NCBI GenBank assembly: GCA_900314195.1
Contig: OMUH01000163.1
Coordinates: 1-42,252 of the forward strand
Length of the DNA: 42,252 nt
Origin: an uncultured Prevotella sp.
Lineage (GTDB): Bacteria; Bacteroidota; Bacteroidia; Bacteroidales; Bacteroidaceae
Direction of reading: 5' to 3'
A program made the translations under genes and the position numbers. Positions 33,590-41,460 of this stretch are shown here, piece by piece; positions within the stretch are counted from its first letter, which is position 1, and every line of letters begins with the position of its first letter. Under the pieces are notes generated by a model, which searched no databases, was not told the DNA's origin, and saw only the letters and a list, made by a program, of their open reading frames with translations.

Positions 33590-34693
33590 ATGACACTTTA
33601 TCCAAAACTCATACGCGATGCGCTCAGCCAGGTCATCTATCCTGGAACGAAGAAAAACCTCGTTGAGAGCGGAATGGTGGCCGACAACATGCGCATAGAC
33701 GGCATGAAGGTAAGTTTTTCGCTCGTCTTCCCGCGCAACACTGACCCTTTTCTGAAGTCAACGGTAAAGGCTGCCGAGGCTCAGATACACTACTCGGTGA
33801 GCCCAGACGTAGAGGTAAACATAACAACTGAGTTCAAGTCGGCTCCGCGGCCGGAGGTGGGCAAGCTGCTGCCAGACGTTAAGAACATCATTGCCGTGAG
33901 CTCAGGAAAAGGCGGTGTGGGTAAGTCTACCGTTTCGGCTAACCTGGCCATTGCTCTGGCAAAGCTCGGATATAAGGTAGGACTGCTCGATACTGATATC
34001 TTCGGTCCGTCAATGCCGAAGATGTTCGGCGTGGAAGACGCACGTCCGTATGCCGTGCATGTAGACGGGCGCGACCTTATAGAGCCGGTAGAGAAATACG
34101 GCATAAAGCTGCTCAGCATCGGCTTCTTCGTAAACCCAGACACGGCCACGCTGTGGCGCGGAGGAATGGCCACGGCAGCACTGAAACAACTCATTGCCGA
34201 TGCCGACTGGGGCGACCTCGACTATTTCATTCTCGACACGCCGCCGGGCACAAGCGACATTCACCTGACACTGCTGCAGACACTGGCCATTACCGGGGCG
34301 GTGATAGTTACCACGCCGCAGAAAGTGGCACTCGCCGACGCACGAAAGGGTATAGACATGTATGTCAATGACAAGGTTAACGTGCCGGTGCTCGGACTTA
34401 TAGAGAACATGGCTTATTTCACGCCGGCTGAGCTGCCGGAGAACAAATACTATATCTTCGGACGCGACGGCGGCAAGAAGCTGGCCGAAGAAATGGGCGT
34501 GCCGTTGCTGGCACAGATTCCTATCGTACAGGGCATCTGCGAGAGCGGCGACGACGGACGGCCGGCAGCATGCAACGTCGACAGCGTGACGGGACAGGCG
34601 TTTCTGAACCTGGCACAGTCGGTGGTGACGGTGACAAACCGCAGAAACAAGGAAAAGCCGAAGACTAAAATCGTTCAGGTGAACAACAAATAA
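33590..34693 (+). CDS. mrp: Mrp/NBP35 family iron-sulfur carrier ATPase
   Basis: The 367-residue cytoplasmic protein has an N-terminal MIP18-like domain (about 1-90) and a P-loop ATPase domain with the deviant Walker A GKGGVGKST (106-114). GLLDTDIFGPSMPKMFG and FILDTPPGTSDIHL follow. Mrp proteins carry or help assemble iron-sulfur clusters. The CxxC pair that usually follows ENM(S/A)YF is absent here (ENMAYFTPAELPENKYYIFG), so cluster binding must use other residues or differ from the standard case. It stands alone between its promoter and a terminator. Confidence 0.93.
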   Translation: MTLYPKLIRDALSQVIYPGTKKNLVESGMVADNMRIDGMKVSFSLVFPRNTDPFLKSTVKAAEAQIHYSVSPDVEVNITTEFKSAPRPEVGKLLPDVKNIIAVSSGKGGVGKSTVSANLAIALAKLGYKVGLLDTDIFGPSMPKMFGVEDARPYAVHVDGRDLIEPVEKYGIKLLSIGFFVNPDTATLWRGGMATAALKQLIADADWGDLDYFILDTPPGTSDIHLTLLQTLAITGAVIVTTPQKVALADARKGIDMYVNDKVNVPVLGLIENMAYFTPAELPENKYYIFGRDGGKKLAEEMGVPLLAQIPIVQGICESGDDGRPAACNVDSVTGQAFLNLAQSVVTVTNRRNKEKPKTKIVQVNNK

Positions 34694-34715
34694 CATTGTT
34701 TTATGCTGTTTACCC

Positions 34716-34752
34716 AAAAAGCCGGACATAATAAAATGTCCGGCTTTTTAAT
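34716..34752. terminator. Bidirectional terminator between mrp and ribE
   Basis: AAAAAGCCGGACAT / ATGTCCGGCTTTTT (34716-34729 with 34736-34749) with a six-base loop. A- and T-runs flank it for termination on both strands. Confidence 0.9.
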
Positions 34753-34817
34753 AAGACGCATGTAATATTAAACGGGACAACATTAATAGAAATAAATATT
34801 CCCGCAACGATAGGTTA

Positions 34818-35426
34818 TTATTTATTACCTAATTCCGTAAGACGCGCTATATATTTGCCAAGAATGTCAAATTCGATATTTACTACAGACCCAAGCGCAA
34901 TATTACAAAAATTAGTATTCTGACGTGTATATGGAATAATCGCTACCTTAAAAGTATTTTCCGTAGGCTCACAAACAGTAAGCGACACTCCGTTGACCGT
35001 AACCGAGCCCTTGTCTACCGTGAAATAGCCTTTCTTAGCCATATCAGCATCATATTTATATTCAAACGTGAAATATGTTGAGCCTTCGGCATCTTCAACA
35101 CCTATGCATTTTGCAGTTTCATCAACATGTCCTTGTACGATATGTCCGTCAAGACGCCCGTTCATCAACATTGAACGCTCAACGTTTACCTTGTCGCCGA
35201 CCTTAAGCAATCCAAGATTTGAACGTAAAAGAGTCTCTTTCATTGCTGTCACAGTATAACGGTCGCCGTCTATGGCCACTACTGTCAGGCACACACCGTT
35301 ATGGCTTACACTCTGGTCTATCTTCAGCTCACCTGTAAATGAGCATTCAAGCGTGAAATCTATATTTTCCTGATTATGCTCTATGGCTGTAACCGTGGCC
35401 ATTTCCTCTACTATTCCTGAGAACAT
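34818..35426 (-). CDS. ribE: Riboflavin synthase, alpha subunit
   Basis: The 202-residue protein has the start MFSGIVEEMATV and two lumazine-binding repeats (about 1-97 and 98-190). The repeats are marked by HNGVCLTVVAIDGD and VNGVSLTVCEPTENTF, with GHIVQGHVDETAKC between them. It dismutates two 6,7-dimethyl-8-ribityllumazine molecules into riboflavin. The gene lies alone on the minus strand. A structured RNA segment precedes it by about 50 bases and may regulate it; it does not match the FMN riboswitch. Confidence 0.96.
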   Translation of the reverse strand: MFSGIVEEMATVTAIEHNQENIDFTLECSFTGELKIDQSVSHNGVCLTVVAIDGDRYTVTAMKETLLRSNLGLLKVGDKVNVERSMLMNGRLDGHIVQGHVDETAKCIGVEDAEGSTYFTFEYKYDADMAKKGYFTVDKGSVTVNGVSLTVCEPTENTFKVAIIPYTRQNTNFCNIALGSVVNIEFDILGKYIARLTELGNK

Positions 35427-35475
35427 TGTCTTTCTCTCCTGATAAATAAAATGAAAAAAATATACGGATAAAAAA

Positions 35476-35616
35476 GAAAAAGGGCCGTCCGGTGATGTGA
35501 TGAAACTCCTGTGTTACAAGTTTAGAGAGCTCTCCGCTTTTGTAATCCACCGGCCTTACGGCTTAGTCGCAAGATGCGATTTATATGGCCCGCCATAGGC
35601 AAGAGATGTCATCTCA
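35476..35616 (-). ncRNA. Folded leader RNA upstream of ribE (unassigned candidate)
   Basis: In minus-strand order the segment holds a hairpin GAGAT-GAC-ATCTC (35603-35615). Next comes a junction closed by GGGCC (35587-35591) with GGCCC (35482-35486). Inside the junction are TCGCA-TCT-TGCGA (35567-35579), GCC-GUAA-GGC with a GNRA loop (35553-35562), and a long arm closed by CCGGTG / CACCGG (35489-35494 with 35548-35553) that has a further TTACAA/TTGTAA helix. Right after the closing GGCCC the RNA enters U-rich sequence (35471-35481). The whole block is more GC-rich than the flanks. It could be a riboswitch-like attenuator for ribE or a separate small RNA. Confidence 0.55.
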
Positions 35617-35757
35617 GTTTCATAATTTATTTGATGAGTATCCCGATCGAACCGAGACGTCCCCATTTTCTGTCAGCAAAGATAATGTCTTTTCCGCATA
35701 CTGCAAAATTATTCTGCAAGAAAAAATCATACCAAGGCGCCTGACTTAGTCAACAAA

Positions 35758-35790
35758 AGTTATGCCAGACATAAAAGCCCGGCATAACTT
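35758..35790 (-). terminator. Second hairpin downstream of htpG
   Basis: AAGTTATGCC / GGCATAACTT flank a 13-base centre, followed on the minus strand by TTTTGTT. It lies about 30 bases beyond the htpG terminator, giving a tandem termination signal. Confidence 0.6.
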
Positions 35791-35820
35791 AAATAATTTT
35801 TAAAATTAAAGAAAACAAAA

Positions 35821-35864
35821 AAATCCCCGGTATGCAGTATTTTCCGCACACCGGGGATTTTTTT
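35821..35864. terminator. Bidirectional terminator of htpG
   Basis: AAATCCCCGGT / ACCGGGGATTT (35821-35831 with 35850-35860) with an A-run on the left and a T-run on the right. Confidence 0.88.
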
Positions 35865-35924
35865 ATATGTTACTTGCCTGCTTCTTGCAAGGCAAGACAT
35901 TCACGCAATAATTTGTTAAGGAAT

Positions 35925-37982
35925 TTACTTAATCATATCAAAAGAGCGCTTCAGGAAGGCATTGAGCTGCTCGCCCTTCAGCATACCGTTCTGCAGCAGT
36001 GCAAGGTCAATGAGCTGATGAACAGCTGCATTGTCTTTTGCGAAACCGTCAATAATTTCGGTTTTCTTCTTGCGCTGCTCGTTAAGAGCCTTCTCTGTGT
36101 TCTGCAAATCATCTTTCTCTTCCTGCGTAATCTCCTCAGGCTTCTTCTTGCTCTGTGCCTGATGAAGTGCTGCCAGGCGAGCCTCATCGCCTTTAATCTC
36201 GCCCTGTACCGGCTTCAGCAGTTCGTCAGTGGCTGCTTTCTCGCTGTCCAAGACGGTTTTTATGAGCGGATGGTCGGCATTGACCACGAGCGTGTAAGAG
36301 TCTGGCATCTGAGAATAGAAGCTCATGCCCGGCTGGAACTGGCTCATCTGCTTCATACGGCGCATATACTCATTCTGCGTTATCACCACCGGCTGGCTCT
36401 CTGCGCCCAGCGAGCGCACCTCAACATTGAACTCGGTCTTTGCAATCTTCGGCATCTGCGTGCTGAAGCACTGTGACAGATTGTCAGTAGTGTCAGCGTC
36501 AAGATTGTTCTTCGGAGCATCGTCCTTGACGATAAGGTTGTCGACGATGTCTGAGTCAACGCGCACGAACGTGCTCTTCTCGAGCTTCTGCTCGAGCATG
36601 CTCGTCATAGGCGCAGCCAGCTGTCCGTCGAAGAGCAGCACGCTGTAGCCCTTGTCCTGAGCCGCCTTGATATAAGTGTACTGGTCTTCCTTGTTGTTGG
36701 CATACAGATAAACGAGCCTGTCGTTCTTGTCGGTCTGGTTGTCCTTTATAAGCGTCTTATACTCATCGTAAGTAAAATACTTGCCGTCTACATCCTTCAG
36801 CAGTGCGAAGTCTTTGGCGCGCTCATAGAAGTCATCCTGTGACAGCATACCGTACTCAATGAACAGCTTGAGGTCGTCCCACTTAGACTCATAGTCCTTG
36901 CGGTTCTCCTTGAAGATAGCCTGCAGGCGGTCGGCAACCTTCTTAGTGATGTATGTGGAAATTTTCTTCACGTTGGCATCGCTCTGCAGATAAGAACGGC
37001 TCACGTTCAGAGGAATGTCAGGCGAGTCGATGACGCCGTGCAGCAGTGTCATAAACTCCGGCACTATGCCCTCCACCTGGTCAGTCACGAACACCTGGTT
37101 GCAGTATAGCTGAATCTTGTTGCGCTGAAGGTCTACATTGTTCTTAATGCGCGGGAAGTAAAGAATACCGGTCAGCTTGAATGGATAGTCAACATTCAGA
37201 TGAATCCAGAAGAGCGGCTCGTCCTGCATAGGATAAAGTGCTGAATAGAACTTCTTGTAGTCTTCGTCTTTCAGCGTCGACGGTGCCTTGGTCCAAAGCG
37301 GCTCAATGTCGTTAATGATATTGTCTTTATCTGTATCGACTTCCTTGCCGTCTTTCCACTCTTTCTTCTTGCCGAAGGCCACAGGCACAGCCATGAAGCG
37401 GCAGTATTTCGTCAGCAGAGACTGAATGCGGTTATGCTCAAGGAACTCCTTGCAGTCGTCGCTGATATGCATAACAATGTCGGTGCCGCGGTCAGCCTTG
37501 TCAGCCTCGCTGATTTCGAAGCTCGGACTGCCGTCGCAGGTCCACTTGACAGCCTTTGCACCGTCTTTATAGCTGCGGGTAATGATGTCGACCCTGTCGC
37601 TGACCATGAAGCTTGAATAGAAGCCCAGTCCGAAATGGCCGATAATGGCATTGGCATTGTCCTTATATTTATCGAGGAAGTCAGTGACACCGGAAAAAGC
37701 TATCTGGTTGATATATTTGTCAATCTCCTCTTCAGTCATGCCAATGCCGCGGTCGCTGACGGTAAGCGTCTTAGCCTTTTCATCAAGCGACACACGCACG
37801 GTAAGGTCGCCGAGCTCACCCTTGAAATCGCCCTGTGCGGCCAGCGTCTTCAGCTTCTGCGTGGCATCAACGGCGTTTGACACCATCTCGCGCAGGAATA
37901 TCTCATGATCTGAATATAGGAACTTTTTAATAACGGGGAATATGTTCTCAGTTGTAACCCCAATGTTTCCTTTCTTTGCCAT
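35925..37982 (-). CDS. htpG: Hsp90-type molecular chaperone
   Basis: The 685-residue cytoplasmic ATPase starts MAKKGNIGVTTENIFPVIKK. GHKL ATP-binding motifs are EIFLREMVSNAVDATQKL, VSDRGIGMTEEEIDKYI, GHFGLGFYSSFMVSD and GTDIVMHI. The middle domain includes NFVDLQRNKI-like and DSPDIPLNVSRSYLQSD blocks. It lacks the eukaryotic MEEVD end and is somewhat longer than the E. coli protein, as usual in Bacteroidota, with a charged insert near the C-terminus (KKKPEEITQEEKDDLQN). The gene is monocistronic with a strong terminator. Confidence 0.97.
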   Translation of the reverse strand: MAKKGNIGVTTENIFPVIKKFLYSDHEIFLREMVSNAVDATQKLKTLAAQGDFKGELGDLTVRVSLDEKAKTLTVSDRGIGMTEEEIDKYINQIAFSGVTDFLDKYKDNANAIIGHFGLGFYSSFMVSDRVDIITRSYKDGAKAVKWTCDGSPSFEISEADKADRGTDIVMHISDDCKEFLEHNRIQSLLTKYCRFMAVPVAFGKKKEWKDGKEVDTDKDNIINDIEPLWTKAPSTLKDEDYKKFYSALYPMQDEPLFWIHLNVDYPFKLTGILYFPRIKNNVDLQRNKIQLYCNQVFVTDQVEGIVPEFMTLLHGVIDSPDIPLNVSRSYLQSDANVKKISTYITKKVADRLQAIFKENRKDYESKWDDLKLFIEYGMLSQDDFYERAKDFALLKDVDGKYFTYDEYKTLIKDNQTDKNDRLVYLYANNKEDQYTYIKAAQDKGYSVLLFDGQLAAPMTSMLEQKLEKSTFVRVDSDIVDNLIVKDDAPKNNLDADTTDNLSQCFSTQMPKIAKTEFNVEVRSLGAESQPVVITQNEYMRRMKQMSQFQPGMSFYSQMPDSYTLVVNADHPLIKTVLDSEKAATDELLKPVQGEIKGDEARLAALHQAQSKKKPEEITQEEKDDLQNTEKALNEQRKKKTEIIDGFAKDNAAVHQLIDLALLQNGMLKGEQLNAFLKRSFDMIK

Positions 37983-38090
37983 TATGCTAATTGTTTTTTG
38001 ATTTTTATTATATTTACTATATCCGCTTAATCAAAAAGCGTGCCAGAAAACGCAGCACATGACAAAAAAATATCGGATAATCATTTTTAC

Positions 38091-38541
38091 TTAAGCCTGC
38101 ACGGCAAGAAAATCACTTACAGTGCCTGTCTCTGACGAGAAACAGCACGCCGCCTTATATACCTTTCTGCCGTCACCGGTATATTCACGTGCATAGCCCA
38201 TATTGTCTATCTGCTGCATGGCTTCTGCTGCCGTACGGTCGAGCTTGTATTCAAACACATAGACATATTCTGGTGTTTCTACAACGCAGTCGGCACGTCC
38301 CTGCAACGTCTCTTTCTCGTGATAAACGGTGTAACAGCTCACCATGCGCATGAGAAGATAAACAGTGTACTGGAAATAGCGTTCTTTCTCACGCTCGTTC
38401 TCATGCCGGCGCGCAGAATAAGGTATGCTTGCAAGAAAAGATGTCAGTATATCCCGGAAACGGTCTATATTGCCGCGCTTCAGGCACCGCTGGGCCTGTA
38501 CGTATCTTGTCAAAAGTCTGTATGCCTATAGGATATTTCAT
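38091..38541 (-). pseudogene. Deletion remnant of an AAA-ATPase-like / PD-(D/E)XK gene
   Basis: An ATG at 38541 begins MKYPIGIQTFDKI, the typical N-terminus of the large Bacteroidota AAA-ATPase-like family (about 500 residues). Directly after this the reading frame shifts by one and continues as RYVQAQRCLKRGNIDRFRDI through RADCVVETPEYVYVFEYKLD to the stop at 38091, which is the C-terminal PD-(D/E)XK-like nuclease domain of the same family. The ATPase domain, roughly 1 kb, is missing and the two ends are out of frame. The best explanation is an internal deletion leaving a pseudogene. A shorter C-terminal product (about 140 residues from a TTG) is possible but unlikely to be functional alone. 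Confidence 0.8.
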
Positions 38542-38611
38542 AGATTTGTTAAAATTGATGGTCATTTTATTATTTGATGCATTTGCAACAGGTGATGAAT
38601 ATTGCAAAGCG

Positions 38612-38660
38612 GAAAAAAGCTGCGGGCCGCACGACAGCAAGAATCTGTCAGCGGCCCGCA
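38612..38660 (-). terminator. Terminator of the glnS-dedA unit
   Basis: TGCGGGCCGC (38621-38630) pairs with GCGGCCCGCA (38651-38660), with a further inner GACAG/CTGTC pair. On the minus strand it is followed by a T-run (38612-38617). Confidence 0.85.
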
Positions 38661-38682
38661 TTATATAATTAAGCTTATATTC

Positions 38683-39363
38683 TTATTCCTTGTCATCATC
38701 ATCTTCGCCGGCCTCAAACGGATTCGGGTTAAGGCCCATCTTGCGGCGGCGGTTGATGAAATACTTTACCATGAAATAGACAAAGGCAATGCCTACGAGC
38801 AGGAAGATGATGCCCTTGATATATTCAGCATACTCTGAAATCTTGTCGGCGAGCTGCTCTTCTGGCACTATTGAATGCAGATACCATCCGAGGGCCGCGA
38901 GAATGCAGTTCCACACTCCGGCGCCTATCGTGGTGTAGAGCAGGAACTGCCCGTAATGCATCTTGCTCAGTCCGGCAGGAATACTTATCAGATGGCGTAT
39001 GCCGGGAATGAGCCTGCCGGTAATCGTGGCCACCATGCCGTGGTCGTAGAAATATTTCTCGCTCTTCTCAACCTTGCGCTGGTTGAGCATGCAGAAGTGG
39101 CCGAAGTTGCTGTTTGCAAACCGGTAAATGATTGGCCGGCCGAGATAATAACCTGCGGCATAGTTTATAGATGCGCCAACATCGGCACCTAACGTGGCAA
39201 AGAGAATGACGAGCCACACATGCAGGTTTCCAGCCGCGGCATGATAGGCTGCCGGCGACACGACAAACTCAGACGGAACTGGTATGACGGTGCTCTCAAG
39301 CAGCATCAGAAAGAAAATGGTGCCGTAGTTGAGGTTTCCGAGTAACGTTGCGAGCCAGTTCAT
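38683..39363 (-). CDS. DedA family membrane protein
   Basis: The 226-residue integral membrane protein has the DedA/SNARE-associated core: LLESTVIPVPSEFVVSPAAY, the Gly-rich GADVGASINYAAGYYLGRP, and FYDHGMVATITGRLIPGIRHLISIPAGLSKM. DedA proteins act in membrane homeostasis, and several are lipid scramblases or flippases, including for undecaprenyl phosphate. The C-terminus is acidic (EAGEDDDDKE). The start codon overlaps the glnS stop by four bases, so it is co-translated with glnS; the pairing has no obvious functional logic. Confidence 0.93.
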   Translation of the reverse strand: MNWLATLLGNLNYGTIFFLMLLESTVIPVPSEFVVSPAAYHAAAGNLHVWLVILFATLGADVGASINYAAGYYLGRPIIYRFANSNFGHFCMLNQRKVEKSEKYFYDHGMVATITGRLIPGIRHLISIPAGLSKMHYGQFLLYTTIGAGVWNCILAALGWYLHSIVPEEQLADKISEYAEYIKGIIFLLVGIAFVYFMVKYFINRRRKMGLNPNPFEAGEDDDDKE

Positions 39364-41117
39364 TTCTTGTCGTTCTTTTTGTTGTCATTGTTTCTTTTGC
39401 CGCCGCTCTGCTTTGCCCATGTGTCTTTAAGGCCTACGGTCTTGTTGAACACGGGGTGCTCAGCTGTTGAGTCATTGTCGGCCATGAAATAGCCTATGCG
39501 CTGGAACTGCAGATATTCTCCGGGCTTCTTGCCGGCAGCGAAATTCTCAACGTAACAATTCGTGTGCACATGCAGGCTGTCAGGGTTCAGCAGCTCATGG
39601 AAGTCGCGCTCATCGGCCGACGGGTTCTCAACCATGAAGAGACGGTCATACTCTCTCACTTCAGCCTTCACGCAGTGACGTGCGCTCACCCAGTGCAGCG
39701 TGCCCTTCACCTTACGGTCGGCGCCGGGCAGTCCGCTGCGGCTCTCCGGATCATATTCAGCCTGTATCTCGGTGATGGTGCCGTCAGCATCCTTTGTGCA
39801 TCCCGTGCACTTCACGATATATGCGTTTTTCAATCGCACTTCCTTGCCCGGCGTCATGCGGAAGAATTTCTTCGGCGCGTCTTCCATGAAGTCGGCGCGC
39901 TCTATCCACAGCTCGCGCGAGAAGGTGATGGTGTGTGTGCCGGCTGTCTCATCCTCAGGATTGTTTACTGCCGTCATCTCTTCCGTCTTGTCCTCAGGAT
40001 AGTTTGTTATGACCAGCTTGACAGGGTCGAGCACGGCGCTGACGCGCGTAGCCTTCTTGTTGAGGTCGTCGCGCACGGCAGCCTCAAGCAGCGCAACGTC
40101 GTTAAGGGCGTCGAACTTGGTATAGCCAATGGAATTGATAAACTGGCGGATGCTCTCAGGAGAATATCCGCGGCGGCGCATTCCGCACAGCGTCGGCATG
40201 CGAGGGTCATCCCATCCGCTGACGAGGTTCTCGTCGACGAGCGTGTGCAGCTTGCGCTTGCTCATAACCGTATATGTGAGGTTCAGACGGTTGAACTCTA
40301 TCTGCCTCGGACGGTTGTCGTCAAGATTGTCGTCAGTGTGGTCGTACTCTTTCAGAAAGTCGATAAACTTATTATACAGCGGGCGGTGAGGCACAAACTC
40401 AAGTGTGCAGATGGAATGTGTGACGCCCTCGAAATAATCGCTCTGTCCGTGTGCGAAGTCATACATCGGATAGCAGTGCCACTTTGTTCCCGTGCGGTGG
40501 TGAGGCGTCTGGATGATGCGGTATATGATAGGGTCGCGGAAGTGCATGTTCGGATTGGCCATGTCGAGCTTGGCGCGCAGCACCATGCTGCCCTCAACGG
40601 CTTCCGGCGTGTTCATCTGCTTGAAAAGCCTGAGGCTCTCCTCAGCCGGACGGTCGCGGAACGGCGACGGCGTGCCCGGCGTGGTCGGCGTGCCCTTCTG
40701 CTCGGCAATCTGCTCGGCAGTCTGCTCGTCAACGTAAGCATGGCCGTTCTCTATCATCCAAACGGCAAAGTCCCACAGCTTGTCAAAATAGTCTGACGCA
40801 TAATATATATGTCCCCACTTGAAGCCGAGCCATTTAATATCATTAAGAATATTCTCTACATACTCGTTGTTCTCCTTGCTCGGATTTGTGTCATCGAAGC
40901 GCAGGTTGCACACGCCGTTATATTTCTCGGCAATGCCGAAGTCCATGCATATAGCCTTGGCATGACCAATGTGCAGATAGCCGTTTGGCTCAGGCGGGAA
41001 ACGTGTCTGTATACGCCCGCCGTTCTTACCGGCCGCAAGGTCTTCCTCAACAAACTGTTCTACGAAACTGAGGCTCTTCTTCTCCTCTGTGTTGCTGTTG
41101 TTTTCTTCCTTTGACAT
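39360..41117 (-). CDS. glnS: Glutaminyl-tRNA synthetase
   Basis: The 585-residue class I synthetase has FPPEPNGYLHIGHAKA (HIGH at 49-52), the KMSKS counterpart in VMSKRKLHTLV, and the GlnRS-typical LRFDDTNP and GWDDPRMPTL. Two anticodon-binding beta-barrels occupy the C-terminal third (about 350-560). It charges tRNA-Gln with glutamine directly. The C-terminus has a lysine/asparagine-rich extension (SGGKRNNDNKKNDKK). It is the first gene of a two-gene unit with dedA. Confidence 0.96.
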   Translation of the reverse strand: MSKEENNSNTEEKKSLSFVEQFVEEDLAAGKNGGRIQTRFPPEPNGYLHIGHAKAICMDFGIAEKYNGVCNLRFDDTNPSKENNEYVENILNDIKWLGFKWGHIYYASDYFDKLWDFAVWMIENGHAYVDEQTAEQIAEQKGTPTTPGTPSPFRDRPAEESLRLFKQMNTPEAVEGSMVLRAKLDMANPNMHFRDPIIYRIIQTPHHRTGTKWHCYPMYDFAHGQSDYFEGVTHSICTLEFVPHRPLYNKFIDFLKEYDHTDDNLDDNRPRQIEFNRLNLTYTVMSKRKLHTLVDENLVSGWDDPRMPTLCGMRRRGYSPESIRQFINSIGYTKFDALNDVALLEAAVRDDLNKKATRVSAVLDPVKLVITNYPEDKTEEMTAVNNPEDETAGTHTITFSRELWIERADFMEDAPKKFFRMTPGKEVRLKNAYIVKCTGCTKDADGTITEIQAEYDPESRSGLPGADRKVKGTLHWVSARHCVKAEVREYDRLFMVENPSADERDFHELLNPDSLHVHTNCYVENFAAGKKPGEYLQFQRIGYFMADNDSTAEHPVFNKTVGLKDTWAKQSGGKRNNDNKKNDKK

Positions 41118-41150
41118 AAAATGAAGTAGTGTTTAATTTTTGTTTGTCTG

Positions 41151-41158
41151 CAAAGATA
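41151..41158 (-). promoter_or_regulatory. -7 box for glnS
   Basis: TATCTTTG on the minus strand, 33 bases before the start codon. The upstream element is weak. Confidence 0.55.
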
Positions 41159-41229
41159 CATCTATTTTCGCATTTGAACTGCATAAAATTTAATGAAAAT
41201 AAGCAGCAAACCGGTAAAATAACATCAGC

Positions 41230-41256
41230 GCTGTGTGTTTAAAAACATCACACAGC
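41230..41256 (+). other. Hairpin in the glnS upstream spacer
   Basis: GCTGTGTG / CACACAGC (41230-41237 with 41249-41256) with an 11-base loop is followed by CTTTT on the plus strand. It may isolate the next promoter from upstream transcription. Confidence 0.5.
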
Positions 41257-41287
41257 CTTTTCGATGTTATTAAACACAAAAAAATAT

Positions 41288-41318
41288 TTTGATATATCAT
41301 TTAAACTCTATATCTTTG
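41288..41318 (+). promoter_or_regulatory. Orphan plus-strand promoter
   Basis: TTTG (41288-41291) and TATCTTTG (41311-41318) with a 19-base spacer form a close match to the Bacteroidota primary promoter. No protein gene follows on the plus strand. The terminator at 41392-41420 lies about 75 bases further on. Confidence 0.7.
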
Positions 41319-41324
41319 CAAGTG

Positions 41325-41420
41325 TTATCCTGAATACAATCTTTTTACCTTAGAATTTAAAAGATGAAAAACTAATACCTATAATTGAAAGCCCTGCTTT
41401 GTGAAAAGCGGGGACTTTTT
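41325..41420 (+). ncRNA. Candidate small RNA (~95 nt) with its own promoter and terminator
   Basis: The predicted transcript begins about seven bases after the -7 box and ends at an intrinsic terminator. The terminator is a nine-pair stem CCCTGCTTT / AAAGCGGGG (41392-41400 with 41405-41413) with a GUGA tetraloop and then CTTTTT. The only ATG inside opens a three-codon frame (ATGAAAAACTAA). The gene on the right is on the opposite strand. This is an orphan transcription unit, probably a non-coding RNA. No known family was recognised. Confidence 0.55.
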
Positions 41421-41460
41421 ATGTTTGTACAAGTCTTGCAAAGTCTTTTTTACAGCCGCA

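Noticed and set aside
35427-35650. FMN riboswitch upstream of ribE
   Set aside because: I looked for the conserved FMN-riboswitch strings (such as AGGGCGGGGTGAAATTCCC and GCCGACAGT) and did not find them on the minus strand; the fold is different.
35640-35680. tRNA or tmRNA end suggested by GGTTCGATCGGGATAC on the minus strand
   Set aside because: The TTCGATC string is not enclosed by a matching T-stem and no acceptor stem, anticodon arm, tag peptide frame or CCA end could be assembled around it.
39564-40796. 410-codon open frame antisense to glnS
   Set aside because: It lies entirely opposite a well-supported tRNA synthetase gene, has no domain pattern, and is explained by codon bias of the real gene.
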